A stretch of 64,000 nucleotides of DNA, taken from assembly GCA_947561715.1 (NCBI GenBank), contig OX387204.1, forward strand, positions 3,725,001 through 3,789,000, in the 5' to 3' direction. Each line of letters begins with the position of its first letter. Within the stretch, counting starts at the first letter, position 1. This stretch comes from Ascidia mentula (taxonomy: Eukaryota > Chordata > Ascidiacea > Phlebobranchia > Ascidiidae). The notes beneath the pieces were generated by a model. It had not been told where the DNA came from and made no database searches. It worked only from the letters and a program-made list of their open reading frames with translations. Positions 1-15,100 of this stretch are shown in pieces. The translations under genes and the position numbers were made by a program.

Positions 1-78
1 CGTCAGTCTTCGTTTGTATGATTTTTGCACTTGTTTAGGTTCATACTATATAGCTCTGAGTTTTAAAACATTCTGCAG

Positions 79-122
79 GCCATTACATGCACAAATGGCA
101 CGGACAGTGACACCTGCTTCCG
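79..122 (+). CDS. TENM: Candidate first coding exon of the long teneurin isoform (ATG at 95)
   Basis: The exon lies between an acceptor (ttctgcag) and a donor (g|gtaaat). The ATG at 95 has a good context (A at -3, G at +4) and opens nine codons, MARTVTPAS, ending in phase 1. That phase matches the next candidate exon at 328. The acceptor just upstream of the ATG could serve a 5'-UTR intron or spliced-leader trans-splicing, which is known in tunicates. It is very short, so the support is phase and splice signals only. Confidence 0.42.
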
Positions 123-3100
123 GTAAATGTTTTTGTCCAGTGGTCCAAGCAACTTCCCATTGTTGTTTTGCATGATTGATGTTTTTCTACAACCTGTTGT
201 TTGGTTTTATCGTTAGTGCATGGCACCCAATTACACCAGTGTGCATGGCATTTACATCATTCGTTGGTGTCATTCCATTTGCTCTGGCTGCCAATAACAA
301 TTTAATTCGCGCTTCTGCTTTTTACAGCGTTCTACTTCCGCCCATATTCAACCTATTGCGAGTACGTGGAGTATTGGCCAGGTAAACAATTCTGTGCTGC
401 TGCAATACAGACAAAAAGAGCTTAAGAATTCCTAACATTTTCGTGGTCCTATGCGTTTTTTTTACTTAATTATATTACTAGATTGAGCACAATCTTAAGC
501 TTTTCTTTAAACGTTATCAGCGTAAACCTGAGTACAGTCATTTACACTCGATGAATACGATTACAGCACCTACATTATTCATGCAAGCAATAGTCTTTCC
601 CGATCGCGTTGCAATTTGTTTGGCGCTTATGGTTACGGTATCCACTTGATGGGGTGAATAATTTATTAGTTCGAATTAGTTTGAGCTAGTTAATACAAAT
701 AACTACTTGGAATAAACTTGATTAACAGAAAAAATCCGTAACATTGAAGTCCGGTATAGTTTGTCCATAATGGCGAAAACAAAGCTAATGATTTGTGTGT
801 TTATCTGTTGGTTTATTTAAACATTTTGGGTGTTTGTGAGGTGCGTCAAGTATTAACATCCCCATGTTTTCTTGTCAATTGAATGTGTCGTCATGGGACG
901 TCGTGAGAAGTCAAAAGAAAACCGTCCCAATGCTGTTAGCGTCGTCTTACATTCGACACTTACAGGGTATAATCATAGTGTCCGATACCATCATAAACCG
1001 ATCGCATTGCTTTTAACTGACGTCGAAACAAGTCTAATTTGCGCCCCAGTCGCTCTTCTTCCCGCCTTTAGCATTTTTAACATGATCTCGAAAACCGCCA
1101 CCACCCTTCACACACACCACGTCCCTTCCATCCCTTTTTATGTTAAAAATACGACGCATTAAACTTTCGGGTCTCCTTGTGTGTGCAGACGCTTATGTGG
1201 AGCCTCAGGGTCGAAGCAGTCACCAATCTTCGCGTGATGAAGGAACCGCCGCTTCCACTGTCGAAGCCGACGTCTACAATAACAATTCGAACGTGAACTT
1301 CCACGGCAAAGGATCCTCTGATGAAAAGTACCTGAGCACAGCATCGGACAGGGCCGCAGATCACGAGGTGAGGCCGGTTATAAGATTGTTTTTTACAAAT
1401 TTTTAGACTGATGTTTTCAATAATCAAAACATTTCTGTAAACTGTAGACAGATGGCCACTGTTTCTACCTGTAAGGTTTCATTAGTGCAGCTTGCAGCTC
1501 ACAGAAATCATATTATTGGCATCACTTTACTTATATAATCAAAACATTGTGTAAATGTCAGTCGTAACTACATTTAATTGGCCCTTCTAATAAATGGTGG
1601 TATATTGTGTTTGATACAAATATCATGATAGTTTACTAAGCAAGAAACTGATCCCAGCATCATAGTTAAGTCGAGATGTAAATTTTGTGAAAATGTCGTT
1701 TTGTTTTCTTGTTGATACTGGGATGATTTTTGTTGGGTTCCCTCATTTGATCCTGCGTTAACCCTTGCCGGAACCCAGAGGCACGTCAAGTTTACCCCTC
1801 GTTAACCGAACGTGCGGACCTCGCAGTTTTCCAAAATGCCGGACTGTCCTTTTACTTAGACGCGACTCACAATTTCCTGCGGCATACGTCTGTACCTCAC
1901 TCCTGCGACTATATCAGTGTGAGTAAGCGACGAAAACCTCGCGAAATCGTCCGAACCGGAGAATTTTCGCTTCAAAACCTAATTGCCCTTAGCCATTGCG
2001 CCCAGTCTGTGGTGCTCCGGTTGCTTAAACCGTGCGCACTGTTTAGGTTTAATAATGGCCGGCGCCTGTGCTGGGCATCAACCATATGTCACATGCATCA
2101 TTAATTTGATAGATGAGGGCGACGAAATTCGCCCGATGGTCAGTGCCAACGCTTGTTGACTCAGTAACGAACGCCGGTCACTGGTTGCGCTGGGCCTCCA
2201 GCCGCAGTCCACGCCTGGCTGGGTCCAAACCCCCGCCCTGAACATAATTGCAACCTCGGCCAATTCAACCTTGGTAACGATGTTTGCGGCTGGATCGAAG
2301 GTTGATTTTTATGTTCTTTGTTGAATCTAACATTACCAATTGCGCTACCGGTGGTAGAAGAGTCAGACTGTATCGGACAGTGATCAATGCCCATTCTGCG
2401 CTTTTTGACGCATTGCTGGCATTCATGGCATTTGATTGCTTGTCGTCCCAGCTTTTCAAACATGACCTGGGGTTGATGGAGTGATGCCTGCTTTTTGGAT
2501 GAAAGTCCTACCGACATCTGGACAGCACTGAAAATACATTCTACATAAATTTCAGTTCATAGTGCGCACGGTTTTAAATTCCAAATTAGGCAGCTTTCTT
2601 AGCGAATTTATTGTTGCCGCTCTTTCGTTTTAACGAGTTCCCGGCTTTGTCGAGATATAGATTTTTAATCGTAGGCGTTTAAAGCAAAAGAAGGGTTATT
2701 TATTCATGTCTTGGCAATTGGCCCGTACTCAGTAACTCCACTCACCACGAAATATATTTGTTTTTCCGCTGTCCGCGCACCACCACATTAGTATACCCGA
2801 TGCACGAAAACGATTTATCAAACCTGGGATGCTCCGCCACAGATTTTCAATCAATCGAAAGCGGGCCTAATGCATTTCGTCTGCGAAGCAAACCCGAAAT
2901 GTTGTGCTAAGGAATGAGAGGCGGGGTTAAAACTAATCCCAATACACTTGCTTGGCTGGAGGACTGACTGCCCGTCTCGTCTCGCGTTTCAACGTACTGG
3001 CCCGCAGTTTGGAACTGATTTGTTTGTCCATGCGATAGCAAAATCCGGCGCGATGTCATTTGCCACTCACAGGGTTACATGCATCGGCAATTCTCATCAG

Positions 3101-6100
3101 AGGAAATCTTTAGGGTAATAAAGAACCTTTGTACAATCACTGCTGCGATTGGTGTTTGCTTTGACCGACTCGGTGAAGGAAGCGTTATACGTTTCTCAGA
3201 CAAAACATCAAACGATGTTTTATTATTGGTGTTGCTTCGGGTAGCGACAGCGCCTTACGTTACAACTGTTGGTCTATATTCTGACTTGCCGATATTAACA
3301 ATAATTTAATTCAACTTGCGCTTTTACACGTTTCAGGTAAGCGCCTTGCTGAACCGCACGCGAGATTTGTAAGCGACTTACACCTTGTACCGTGTCGCCT
3401 AACGGACAAATATGAAGCTCGGTATTTTGATCTTGCAAACGGCAATAAATCATGTGTGTTTTGGCTATATTCCATGCTTTGGGCATATTAACAAAACAAA
3501 TTAACATAAAGTCAAAATCCTACAACACTTCGAAGGGGTTGGTGATGTTTAGAGTTTCAAGTTAATGAATCCCGCCCATATTATTGTTTTGTTTTTCAGT
3601 TCCTCTTATAGAACTAGCAAATATCAATTAGTTTTAATTTCAGAATAAATTTGGAAGTTGTTTCTCGGGTTGAATTGCAACTGCTTATGATTCCTGTTTC
3701 ACATTATCGAACCTTTTCCAACTTAATTTATCCAAATTCATTTCAAAACAGTTTTCATCGACCGATATTTAGTTTTCCATCGCATCAATAAAACAATACA
3801 TAATTGGCCCTGGTTTGACCAGAGGTCCACCGGGTCCACACAAAGGCCGTTGAAACCGACCTAATCATGGTTCTATTACTTCTGAAGCTCGGAGTCACAA
3901 ACGTAACTCCTTGAGGTCCAGCAAACATGCACCTTACAAGTCGACTCCCCGTGGGACTGCGACGGCAAATGTAATTAAGCCTCGGTACAAGTCCCAACAG
4001 CACAAGGCCAACTGTGAGATCCCAGTAGGAGACTTTCCCATACCTGCATGGCCGAATTCGCCTCAGATGTGTTTTATGGCAGTGTTCCTAACAAGACTTT
4101 TCTTCGGAGCAATTTCTTTTGGGCTCGACGTGTTGACTATATACATTAGTATTTATTGAATGCTACACCCATTGGGGCTTTCTGGAGGTAACAGCAGTTT
4201 GAACTTGTCCTGAAGTTTAGTTTAATAGGCGCGTTTTAAATCAGTTGATTCTGAACAAAGGTAGGAAAGATGTGGAAAGCCTAATGGGTTTGAACAGAAC
4301 AATTGGAAAAAAATAATCCAGCAAGTTTTGCAAAATAAATTGTTGGGGAAGGGATGCAAGAATCAACAACATAAACAGTGACATTATGCAAGTTAAATAA
4401 AAATAAAAGTGTTGTCTTTGTTAGATTTAATATAAAGTAGAAAGTGGGATAATCGTAGAAGTTTTGTGTTGCATTATCTGCAGTATTATTTTATAAATAA
4501 GCTTCATATCGCATTTCTGCTTGAGTTGAGTTGGGGGCGTGTTTGTCATAATGGATGGAATTTTTAAATCTTTTTGGAATTTGAGCGGATGCTTAGCATC
4601 GGTGACCAATCGCAAGCGTGAATACAAACGTTAGAAACGTTTTCTCAGACCCTGCCTGAGAAAACAGCACAATCACAACAGCAAGGCACGTCGCCAAACT
4701 TTCGCCCAACCGAAAAAAGGAAGCAGAGGCGCCGGCGCCATTTTTCCGTCTGCGCAGTAATGGATCGCGACAAGCTTTGCATTATTAATGTACTGTGCTT
4801 CCCAAGTTCGTTGCTTCGGCGCCGCGCCTGGGTGACGATACAATGTTCCCCCTCCACCCGCTGACGTCTTTGTGGCCCCTGATTTCGGTCTGTACCCTGA
4901 CGACTTCCAATAGTTGATGAAAATGCTTTCACTCCTCTGTGATAAGAACAGGGACTTTTCGACGTTGTGCGAAAACAAATTTATTTGATTTTACGAATTA
5001 GCTTTTTTTAAACAGTAAAAACATAAGATGTCTGTTTGCATCTGTACAGCCATCCATAAGTTTGAAAGAAAAAATTAATGAGGCCGATGGACATAACGAT
5101 TATTGGCTAACTTTTTCACATGTTAACGTTTTTTATATTTTTCTTGCGAGTTGTCAGCAATACAAAACATGTTTATCTGTTTTCTCGCTTCGTCGAAATG
5201 GTTTGTCTCAATTTATTGATCTACCGCAACTCTGCTGTTGACTCGCAGTAGGCGTGGGTGCTTCGGGTATTTCTGACGAAAAGCATTAGCTAAGGGAGGT
5301 CCACCGCCATCTACTCGTCACACCAGACGCAGCGCAAAGAGGATTAATGCGATTCGCGACTGTAATAATGTTTCATTTCGGTCGGTTGGGAAATCGACCT
5401 TGGCGCAATCTGGAGGGAGGCTTCATCATCCCCACACCCTATTGTGCGTCTTTACTGCCAAGGATGAGCGCAATGGTCACGAATCGTTGTGGATTAAACC
5501 ACCGGCAGATTAGATATGACGTTGATAGGTTAGGACAGGGTGGCGTTCGAACGAAGAAGGTGCTGGTTTCTAGGTGTAATGTTAGTCGCCGGTTGGAGGT
5601 TGAAGCAAGAAGCTGAAATTGATGTTGTTTCACTGCTTGGGTTTTAGGAAAGTTCGACAATAGCTTTTACGCCCACGGGCAACCTTTCAAATCTAAAGTG
5701 AGCTCTAAGAAATACTTTGTTTCGCATTTGACAGGGACAGATAAAGCGTAGCCCAATTGCATCATGATAAAAGTACGCCATTACTGCAGAAGCCCTCGGC
5801 GGGGATTACCCTGTAATGAGAGGCGCCGGGAACTGCCGATGAACTACAACACGATTTGTGGATCGCACTCTGCCGAAATGCTTCTGTCTCCGGTGCAGAC
5901 GAATTATATTTATCTGCTTTGTTTTCTTTAATATAACTTGTACATGCGACTAATGCCACTCGCATAAAGCCGTGTGATTGACATCACATGCTGCTAATAG
6001 ATTGAAAGTTGTATTTCTTTTTGTAATATATAGATTATCGTATTTTCCCACAAGCAATAGTTGCTGTCTAATTTGTTCAAACTTCTCCGTGTGGGCAACC

Positions 6101-9100
6101 GATGGAGCACTAACGCATTTAATTAATTTAGATTATATTTACAAAAACAACAAAAAATGCGTATACAGCCGTTTAAACAAAGGAATCCAACGACTTTTAG
6201 TTTTGACCGTTGTAGGGTGAATTATTTTTTAAACATTTAAACATTTGTTAAATGGATCATGGCAAAGATTCTTGTTCAGTTGTCGCCATGGTGATGTAGT
6301 GAAAGAAACAGTAACGTGATAGCGGATCTAGCATTGTTAGTGTATTTATGAAACTTGTTAAGTGGTGCAGCGGATAAACAAGTCGGGAACAAGGCTCTTT
6401 CGGTGGTCATTTTACGCACAAACAACAACAGCCATGATGAAATAACTCATTCGTAGTTACAGTCTTTTATAGGGTTTGCGCAATACGTTTTCGATTGAGT
6501 AGAAAGTTAAGGCTGACTTGAATAGAAAAGTAATGAAAACCTCAAGGCGTCTGCGGCGGCTTTCAAAGGCAGGACTTGAATTATTTAACGTTCTGAGTGG
6601 CCTAAGGTCATTTCTATCAACCAGGGACATTTTTGTGGCATAATTTACTCTGATTAAAATAGCGTATTTCACTTTTTAACCAAATAAGTACAAAAATAAA
6701 TGTATATAACATGTAACTTTGCAACATATCAAAAATTGACATCAGTGTTTCATAACGCAGGTCAGTTACATCATGATGACGTCAAGTTCCCCCAGTACTC
6801 TGTGGGAACAGAGCCAGACCCTCCCGGAAGAGGGATACCCCCCAGAGACAGCACCACAAAAAGTGAATCCTATTGGTGAGGTGCAGGCGCAAAGCGGTTC
6901 GCCGGTACGTCATCGACGTCGTGACGTCGGTAGTTTGTTACGTCACAAGAAGCCATCGCACAAAGAGCACACCCGAAGCTCGAAAAGCATGGATTCGTCC
7001 AGCGACTGTGAAATAGCACAGCAGGGGACTCCCCAGTTCGACGGGAGCGCCTTCAAGCGGTTGGACTCTAACAAGTACAACAGTCACCGCAACGCGGTCA
7101 CCCACCAACAGCAGCAGCCGGAACCGGATCGCTGCGACTCGAGTAAATTGTCTAGTAAAGCAGCTAAAGCCCTTATGCGGTCAAGCCTGAGTGAGTCCGG
7201 AACTGTGGCGGCTTCGACCAGCGCTCGGCCCCATTCCACGTCAGGCAAAGGTTAGTTGCACGGCAGCATGTTCGTTGAATTCGACATTGATACCAATTGT
7301 AGTTATTGTTTTGTTTGGAATATTAATTTTATTTAGGAACTGGTACTTTTGGTTAGTGGAAGCTTTACACGGTTAAGTTGTTTCTATTTAATGTTGCTTG
7401 TATCTTCAATTTACATCAGATGTTACCGAACTACTTGTGCTGACTGAAAGTGGTATTTCAATGAGTATCAGCTTCGCCTCATTGGTTAAAAAAGAACAAA
7501 ATTACGTTTTCTCAATAATTTTGCGTTGATGGGTTAGCGCATATCGGTGTAAATGCAAACAAATCTAGTAGGAAGTATACTATGGGACCTTTGAGCACTG
7601 TATGGTAATCAAAATGTGGAAAAGTGGCTGTACTCGTTGTCGTTTTCAAACGAAATGAATTAACAAGAATGACTTGAGAAACGGAGAATACACTACAGTG
7701 TTCCGCACCCCAAATTAAGTTCAATGATGTTCTTTTGCGTGCCAAGCCACCGTGAGATATCAAATTCCGTTATGAGACGCGAATGTTTTATCGGAAGTTA
7801 CACACCTCCCATCAAAACAGAAAGCCCCAAGTTTCGAAACGAGGCGTTTATTCGTCCAGCGACCTTGAAATAAAGGTGATTAGATTACGTGGGTCGAAGA
7901 AATTTCGCCACGTTTTCCTAATTGAATTCCGCGGCATTGTACCGAGATCAAGCCCTTTGTGGTGCGATTTGTCCCCTCGGGTCGCGTTAGTCCTGTTTTC
8001 CACGCGAACTCACACCAAAGGGGGCTTATTAGCGGCTCGAGCGCGCGTGAATGCGGAAAAATTGGGTCGCACCGGGGGCGAAAAGTTTTGCTACGACCGG
8101 TTTCAAAAGCAACGAAGAAACAAAGCAGAACGCGTAAATTCAGTCAGGTGCGAATTTGGGAGCCTATTTTTCTCCTTCCTCCAACTTTGAAGTCCGCGGC
8201 CGAAGTTTTGGGGGTCAGTCGGGAGGGATCAGAAGCAACGGAGGAGTTTGTTTGGGAATTTGCCACGCGTCGCCGAATTACAAGAAAGCCTCTTTCGTGG
8301 AGCGAATGACGCCATTAGCGGCTGGGGATATGGATGCGGTCGGGCATGACAAATGCATTTGTGCGAGGCTTGTCGTGCGCAGCTGCACTAATGTCGGACG
8401 TGAACCCGTATTATAAAACACGTTGCTCTCTTTCTTTCAGGTTGTTGGAACCGCAGCAAGTTTGAGGCGATTTGAGAAAATATGTCATAAATGGATCGAT
8501 ATTTCAATACTGTCATGCACTGTAAAGCAGCCATATCATTAATATCACCTTGTCGTAGACAGTACTGGTATTGCAGCCTCAAAATAGCCCATGTCAATGC
8601 CATGTTTATCTCTTCCAGACAAATGTTTCCACATGCTACAAAAGCTCTCTGTAAATGGAAAAGGATTCAATTTTCAATAAATGAATGTTTTACTTTTCTA
8701 CACCTGTCCATTGAAAATGCCCCTGATCAGGTTCGGTTCCTTTCCCGTCTCTCATCATCATTCCGACTTTAACTCATAATCCAATCGATCGGAGCCGGCG
8801 AGTGCGCGGTCGCAGCGCCACAATTTTAATGAACTTTCATTCGCGTTGGGAGCACAGTGTTATTGCCACACCTCGCTCCGAGGGCGGCATTTGATTGTGC
8901 AGGACTTGAGGGGCATTTTTTTATCGATTAAATCGTCGATATGACTCAAGATGGCAAAATTTTATTGTTTTCCTTTCCGCACCGACCAAGCTACGTATTT
9001 GAATTTCGACTTACAAAATTTCATATTGGTTTAAAAGACATAGCTCAGTTTTCCCCATCAAGCAAAACAGGACAGTAATTTTTTGATTCATCGCATCAAC

Positions 9101-12100
9101 AATGTCCGCAGTCGACTTCTGTTCGGTCTGGTAGGTTTAGTATATTTGTGTTGGTCTGTTCCACCACGTAAGCACGACGGGAATGCTTTGCTCAAGTCGC
9201 TAACGAAACGCATTTCTTGTTTTTGGGCATACCAGAAAGAGTGGTGACGCGGCATGTTTAAAGTTGCAACACTGTTTGTGGCGTTAACAGGTGCTCTGAG
9301 GTAATCGTTACTGTTTTGTGTACGGATGTGTTTATCCGCACAAAGGCATGGAGTCACTGCCGATGATTTTAATTGATGAATCTTGTGCTTTGTGGTGGAG
9401 CATCGCCGTAGCTTTCACATTGACTCACTCGTTTTAAAACTTTTTGGGGGGCTTTTACAAAGAAGATCAAACTATGTGAAACAAAACTATGATACAAGAT
9501 TAAGTTTAAGCCTCTGGTCCAAATATTCTACAAAATATTGACAAGTGAAAGAGTGACTTGTTTGTGTACGTTGTAGCTTTGGTGTCTAATCCCATCTGAA
9601 TTTATCATCCATCACAATCCTGCCGCTTGTCACAACACGGCGGGAGCCAGCATTAATGCGCCGAACCGTTCTCCTGGACTTCGTCGCCTGCGACCCCCTC
9701 GCGCGGGCCTAATTTAGGCCGAGGTCGCTCTTATGACCCTGGGTTTAATGTGATGAACGAGTCTGTCATCTGTTTTGGACGGAATGTTTCATCTGAAGAT
9801 TACGGCCATTTGCTGCTGAGTATAATTCCTTGCCTTCATGCACTTGAGTATGAACCAGCACCTGATGCGCCATTTTCAACTCAACCACAATTCGCGCAGC
9901 CGATACGTTGTGAGAGAAGATCAAGCAGTCTCAAGTAATTAGTGTCTTGAGGAGCAAAACACGGCATTTGTGTACCGGTGCCTTCCTTACATGCGCATCG
10001 TTGATCTTGTAACGCGATACCGATATCTTCGTCGCGTGACAGCACAGGTATTGATATGCATCGCAAAGAAATGCACCAGATGCAGGCTATCAATTACCTT
10101 TGAGCGTGGCAGATGCGGAAACCGGGTAATTGCCCGCTGCCCAGCGCGATCAAAAGCCATGTAATGGCATCCAGAGAGTTCAGACATGTGCTTTGTTTGT
10201 CGCAGGCATTACGGCAAAATAATTATTGGTCTCTCGTTAATTCGCGCCCAACAATCTCAGGTCTGATGCGACCGAAAGACTTCAAAGGTAACGCTGAGAT
10301 TGTAATTGCTCGTTGTGATTCGTTGCACTGATGTACAGAGTCAATGTTTTTCCTTTGACCACGAGTTAAACCGCTCAATCCTACCCTCACAAAAAAAGTT
10401 TCCCCAACATTGGATCGAAGGTTTTAATTTTCATCTCAAACCGCTAGTCCTTCAATTTTATTGCGATTCGGCTGAAGTTATCTTCTGAAATTCGCCTTCG
10501 CCGACTTTTAGGCAGAATCTCTCAAATCCCGTAACAACCATGCATTTTCGTTGAACCGCGTTAAAATTCAAGCAAAGCGTCCGTCCTTTTACGCTTTCTG
10601 TCGCGTCGTTAAACTCGACATTGAGGCCTCGCCGATTGAGAAGCGCGGCGATTACATGCTGTCCGCTGTGATGGGCAGTTATAGCGTGTCATTACCTGCT
10701 TTAGGTATGTAGATATGCGCGCTGCGTCTGACATGCCTTCTTGGGACCAAATTACGTGTTGTCGAAATTGGTCGAGTGAGCCGTTATCCCGTTTTCACGA
10801 TATTAAGGAGGTGTTATTTTGCAAATTGGTTTCATTTGTGTGAGTCCAAAGCCTTTGTCCATCCAATTCCTTTTCGAATTTGTTTTTTACATGGTCATAA
10901 CGTCATTTATCACGCGACCATATATGGACATTGGAAACCTCTTTGTGGTGAAAGATACGGCAGATTTACAACACATTCAGGTCGCTATGCGGACTCGAAA
11001 AGCAATTAAAACGATTTAAATTACAACATACGCCAACACCAATGATGTCACCGCACTAACTCAAAAATCGCATATGGGTAACGTCCGAAAATTCGGGCCA
11101 GTGTAGTTTGCTTAGCATTCCCGTCATGTTTGCTTGTGCACACTTAACGACGCCGTTAGAGTTCCAAACGTCCTTCTCATGTCTCGATTGCCGCTTGATG
11201 AGCGGCCCTACGATAAATAATTGATTAAGCTGTCCTGTAGTGAAGATTGCACAGCATCATGGGCAGACGGAAGACGAGCGGGTCATTTTTCTGGCGCTGA
11301 TTTTTCCTGTTTTGCAAAATGCTTTTATGTCATTCTGGAGAGTGGAGGGAATATACAACTGGATTGATTGCACTGTCTTTTGCCAGGGAGAATTTTTGTC
11401 CCTATGGGAGTTTGGGACTCTAAACAGACCCTGTCATCCTTTTTGTGAGTTGACAAACAAACATTCCACTTCGTGCACTTAAATGTACTGCTTACAACTG
11501 ACTTTGCAAGGGTCTAAATATTGTGTGTTCCATAGAAACTTCGATGCCCCTCTTCGAATGAATAAACACACGGGCGTGTCGATGTCGTTTGTCACCCAAT
11601 CTTCGCATCTTTGTTTACCCCACATCGCGCGTACTCGTAACATAATTTCATGACGTAAACTCGGTTGCCCCTTCGACTGCGTGGATTTATCGCCGTCCAA
11701 ATCATCGCCTGTGATCCGAGCGTGGGGAGCAACATGGTGAGTCAATATTTGAGCAATGGTGCACAGCTTATCCGGTCTGGGAAGTAACCATCCATGCGGA
11801 TACCCACGCCAACTAACTGGACACTGTTGTTTAATAAACGGCGGCTTTGGTCAAACAAGCGACCGCGTGCACCATCGAAGACGTAACCGTGCCGAAATGT
11901 TAATGAATTACTGCTGCTGTCAGTGAGTTGAGCGCATGTTGACTCAATGGAAGATTCTGCTTTTCCAAGTCTCTGTTTTTCAGTTTTGGTGACCAGAAAA
12001 ATGAAGATATTGTGGGATTATGTTCATTAACTGGCTGAGATAAAACCGGCGTCGCGGTAGTTATTTTTATATCAAACCGGCCTTTGGCTGTTGCTGCCAC

Positions 12101-15100
12101 TCCTATGTTCAAAGTGGTGTCGAGGTTCGTAAGTGCGTAATTTTGCCTTAAGACGAGTATCGTGCTCAATGGAAACGCGCGTGTGGTATACCGTACATAA
12201 GCAGCCATCCTCGAACACAAGAGATTTTAATCGTTTTTCATTGGTCAAGCGCAGCGCAAGTTAGACGCTGTATCAACACGAGAAGTTAATTGGAACTGCA
12301 AACATGGCGCTCGACCTAGGGCCGCCCAACAGGTCCAATGGAGTCGACGGCACCGCCTCGGTCCTCTGACAAATTGCTGAATCTTCCTTGCGCAAATATG
12401 CCCAGCATTCTGATATATGGCACTGCAAATTGAAACTCGACCGCCGAAACTGATAAATTGGCTAAGGACATGTGCCACCCCATTCCTCCCGATCAATAAA
12501 CCGCACTGACTTCAACTGTTTTTATTAAATTTCGGTTGAACCGTGAACTTGATTTACTTCTTGGCGCCCGCGAGTGTTTCTTCATCCCTTTGTTTGCGTC
12601 TGTTTGCGGCTCGCGAATCACGGTGTTTTGTGTGTTGACCTTCGCTTTACTTCTCCCCGTTTGCGCTTTTATAAAGCGAGTGGTTTGTGATATTTACCAA
12701 AGTCTGATAAAGTTACGACCTTCATATATGTGTATGACGAAACTTGAGTTCCCATGGAAACCCATTTATGGAAAGTCGAGTCTGCTGGAAACCCATTGCT
12801 GTCAAAGCTGAGGGAATTCATCTTTTCGTTACCCAAAGCACCATCACAACAGGATTACATCTGTCAATAGCTTAGTATATTCCACTGATATGAGTGTATT
12901 GTTTCTGTTCGACGGCTTCTTGTCGATATTTTATACCCATGCAACTCCGCACACTTTGAAGTGCGGGGGCGTGTGTCGCAAGGTCCCACCATTTTGTTGC
13001 CAAACATCTCGCTTGGGTGGCGAACCATCAGCGCGAATTGGCATTCCGAAGATCTTGCGAGGATCAATTTCCTTTTGTAGCGGTAAGCAGTAAGCTCTTT
13101 TCCTGTGCTGTACTGTCGCGCCTTCGATGCACGCCATTGTGGCACAAGATGCATCGAAACGCAGCGATGATCCCAAACAATGGGATGGGTGTGTCCATTC
13201 AAAACATTACCACAGTTTTTGCACGAAACCCCAATAGGCGACCAAGCCTGTATGTGGGAACATTCCTACTTTGGGTTGTGAAGCTGCGCGGGGGTGGGCA
13301 GCCATCAACACGCGTTGTTGCTCCCGGAGAGGCCCTCAGAAATCACAGGCATTGCATTTTAAGAGCGGTCGCATCCGGACGCGAGGTTCTTGTAGTACCT
13401 TAATGTTTTTTCAAGGCCAGAATATAGCGACGGTATCTGAGCGCGGCTACAGTTAGCTTTGCTTCGGATCGTAAAACTCTGTGTGGCGAGCTATTGATGA
13501 CGAGTTGTGAACCGGAGGTCGTTGTTAATCAGTTTAGTTTTGTTGTTGGAAACCATGGGTGGGGTTAAGGGGTGTCGTTAGCGCATGAAGCAAGTGTGTT
13601 TGCATTATATATTGTCTAGAATTACCTTGGCGTACAGCACATCATTTGAAACTGATTGCTGGTGACCCGGCAGACATTAAAAGCTTGACAACAAACAACA
13701 GCGTGCCAACGAGGTTGCAAGGTATAATAGCAAAGGGCTTTCCGTTAGTAAATATAGTTTTTTTGAATGAAGGTTATAAACTTAAACAATGTCAGTGTTG
13801 TGAATGCAAATATCTTTTGAAATTGCAATATTACGGATTCTTTACCACAATGCTCCCAAAACACAGCAGAATGCCAAGAACATCTTCAGGTATGCCTCCT
13901 TCCTTCTTTATCGAAAAGGTTTAATATTACTCCAGTATATTTATCTTACTTCCATAAAATAAAACTTTGTAACAACGGAGGTTGTGAGTGAAGTAAAACT
14001 ACTTTAGTTTATAGATCAATTTGCACAGGGGCCGCCTGCCGGCTTTTAACGAGTGGCGCATGATTTATTGAAATATCTTTGGAAAGTGTCACACGCTTGG
14101 GGTCGCGAACGTAAACAGATACCTAAAAGAGGCAAAATTTGCTCCAGTGACGTTGAACCGTTGAGTCGGCTCGTGAATCAACAGCGAAACGTCGTCGTAT
14201 CGATTTTCGCCAACTTCAGATGAAACGCCTGCGCCTCCTTTTCTTCCCCGCGCCTGAGTGACGGCCTGGCGTGTTTGAAGTGGCCAATAATATTTGCTCA
14301 ACTGACTACACAAGCGCATGAAGGATTTGGCCGGAATGCGCATGGACCGATTAGTGGGTTGAACTTTGCAATGTCAGTAAATGTTTGCCCTTCCTTTTTG
14401 ACTTCCCATTGCGGCCACTACGCTGGCAGTATGTTGATTGCGGGTTCAACATTGTTGTTTGCGTAATTTCGACGTTTTTATTATTGGAAAATAATGTCGA
14501 CCATGCATAAAAATAATTTTATGATTGTCCATCTTTCCGTTCAGTGATTCTGGTTTCGTCCTGCCCTTGCCAAACTCCCTACTTTGATGCGCTCAGTTAT
14601 CATTCCTATGTCAGTTCCTTGGAAAAATTTTATCCAAGCCAGATTAGGAGTTGCGCCACATCCATTAGGGGACCGCACAGTTCCATCCAAAAGCTCTAAA
14701 CACTCAAAAGAATCCTAGGTAGCGAATCACGGGGTCTTGTGCCTCGTCAGATCCCTTTCCTTATCGATTTTTGGGATCTCGAGGTCGCCAAAGTGGCGCA
14801 AAAATTGCCGCCAACCAGCGCTCGTTAGCGTGTAATGAAAGCGCGTAATGGCCGTGACCATTCACAGAAATTAGCGACCTTGGTTTATGTAATCGCGCAC
14901 GATGGCATGTAACAGTACCTGATAACAATCTGATTGCTTCGGGTCCCTCATGCGTCACTTGTGTTTCGTGACGCCGACGAAAATTGGCCGAAACCTGATA
15001 CTGGACAGTAAGCGCGGGGTTCTTTCAATTGTCAGGCCCCGGGCCCGAACGGCTGTTATTAAATTTTTGGGTCCTGACTGTGTCGGATTAGGGTTCGTCT

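Noticed and set aside
3079-3110. ctgatgag on the minus strand as a third hammerhead
   Set aside because: No gaaa core or pairing stems follow; only the 8-base string is shared.
7840-7880. Apparent repeat of a motif in exon 6761-7250 (ttcgtccagcgac)
   Set aside because: The match is about 13 bases and is not extended; no splice-supported exon around it.
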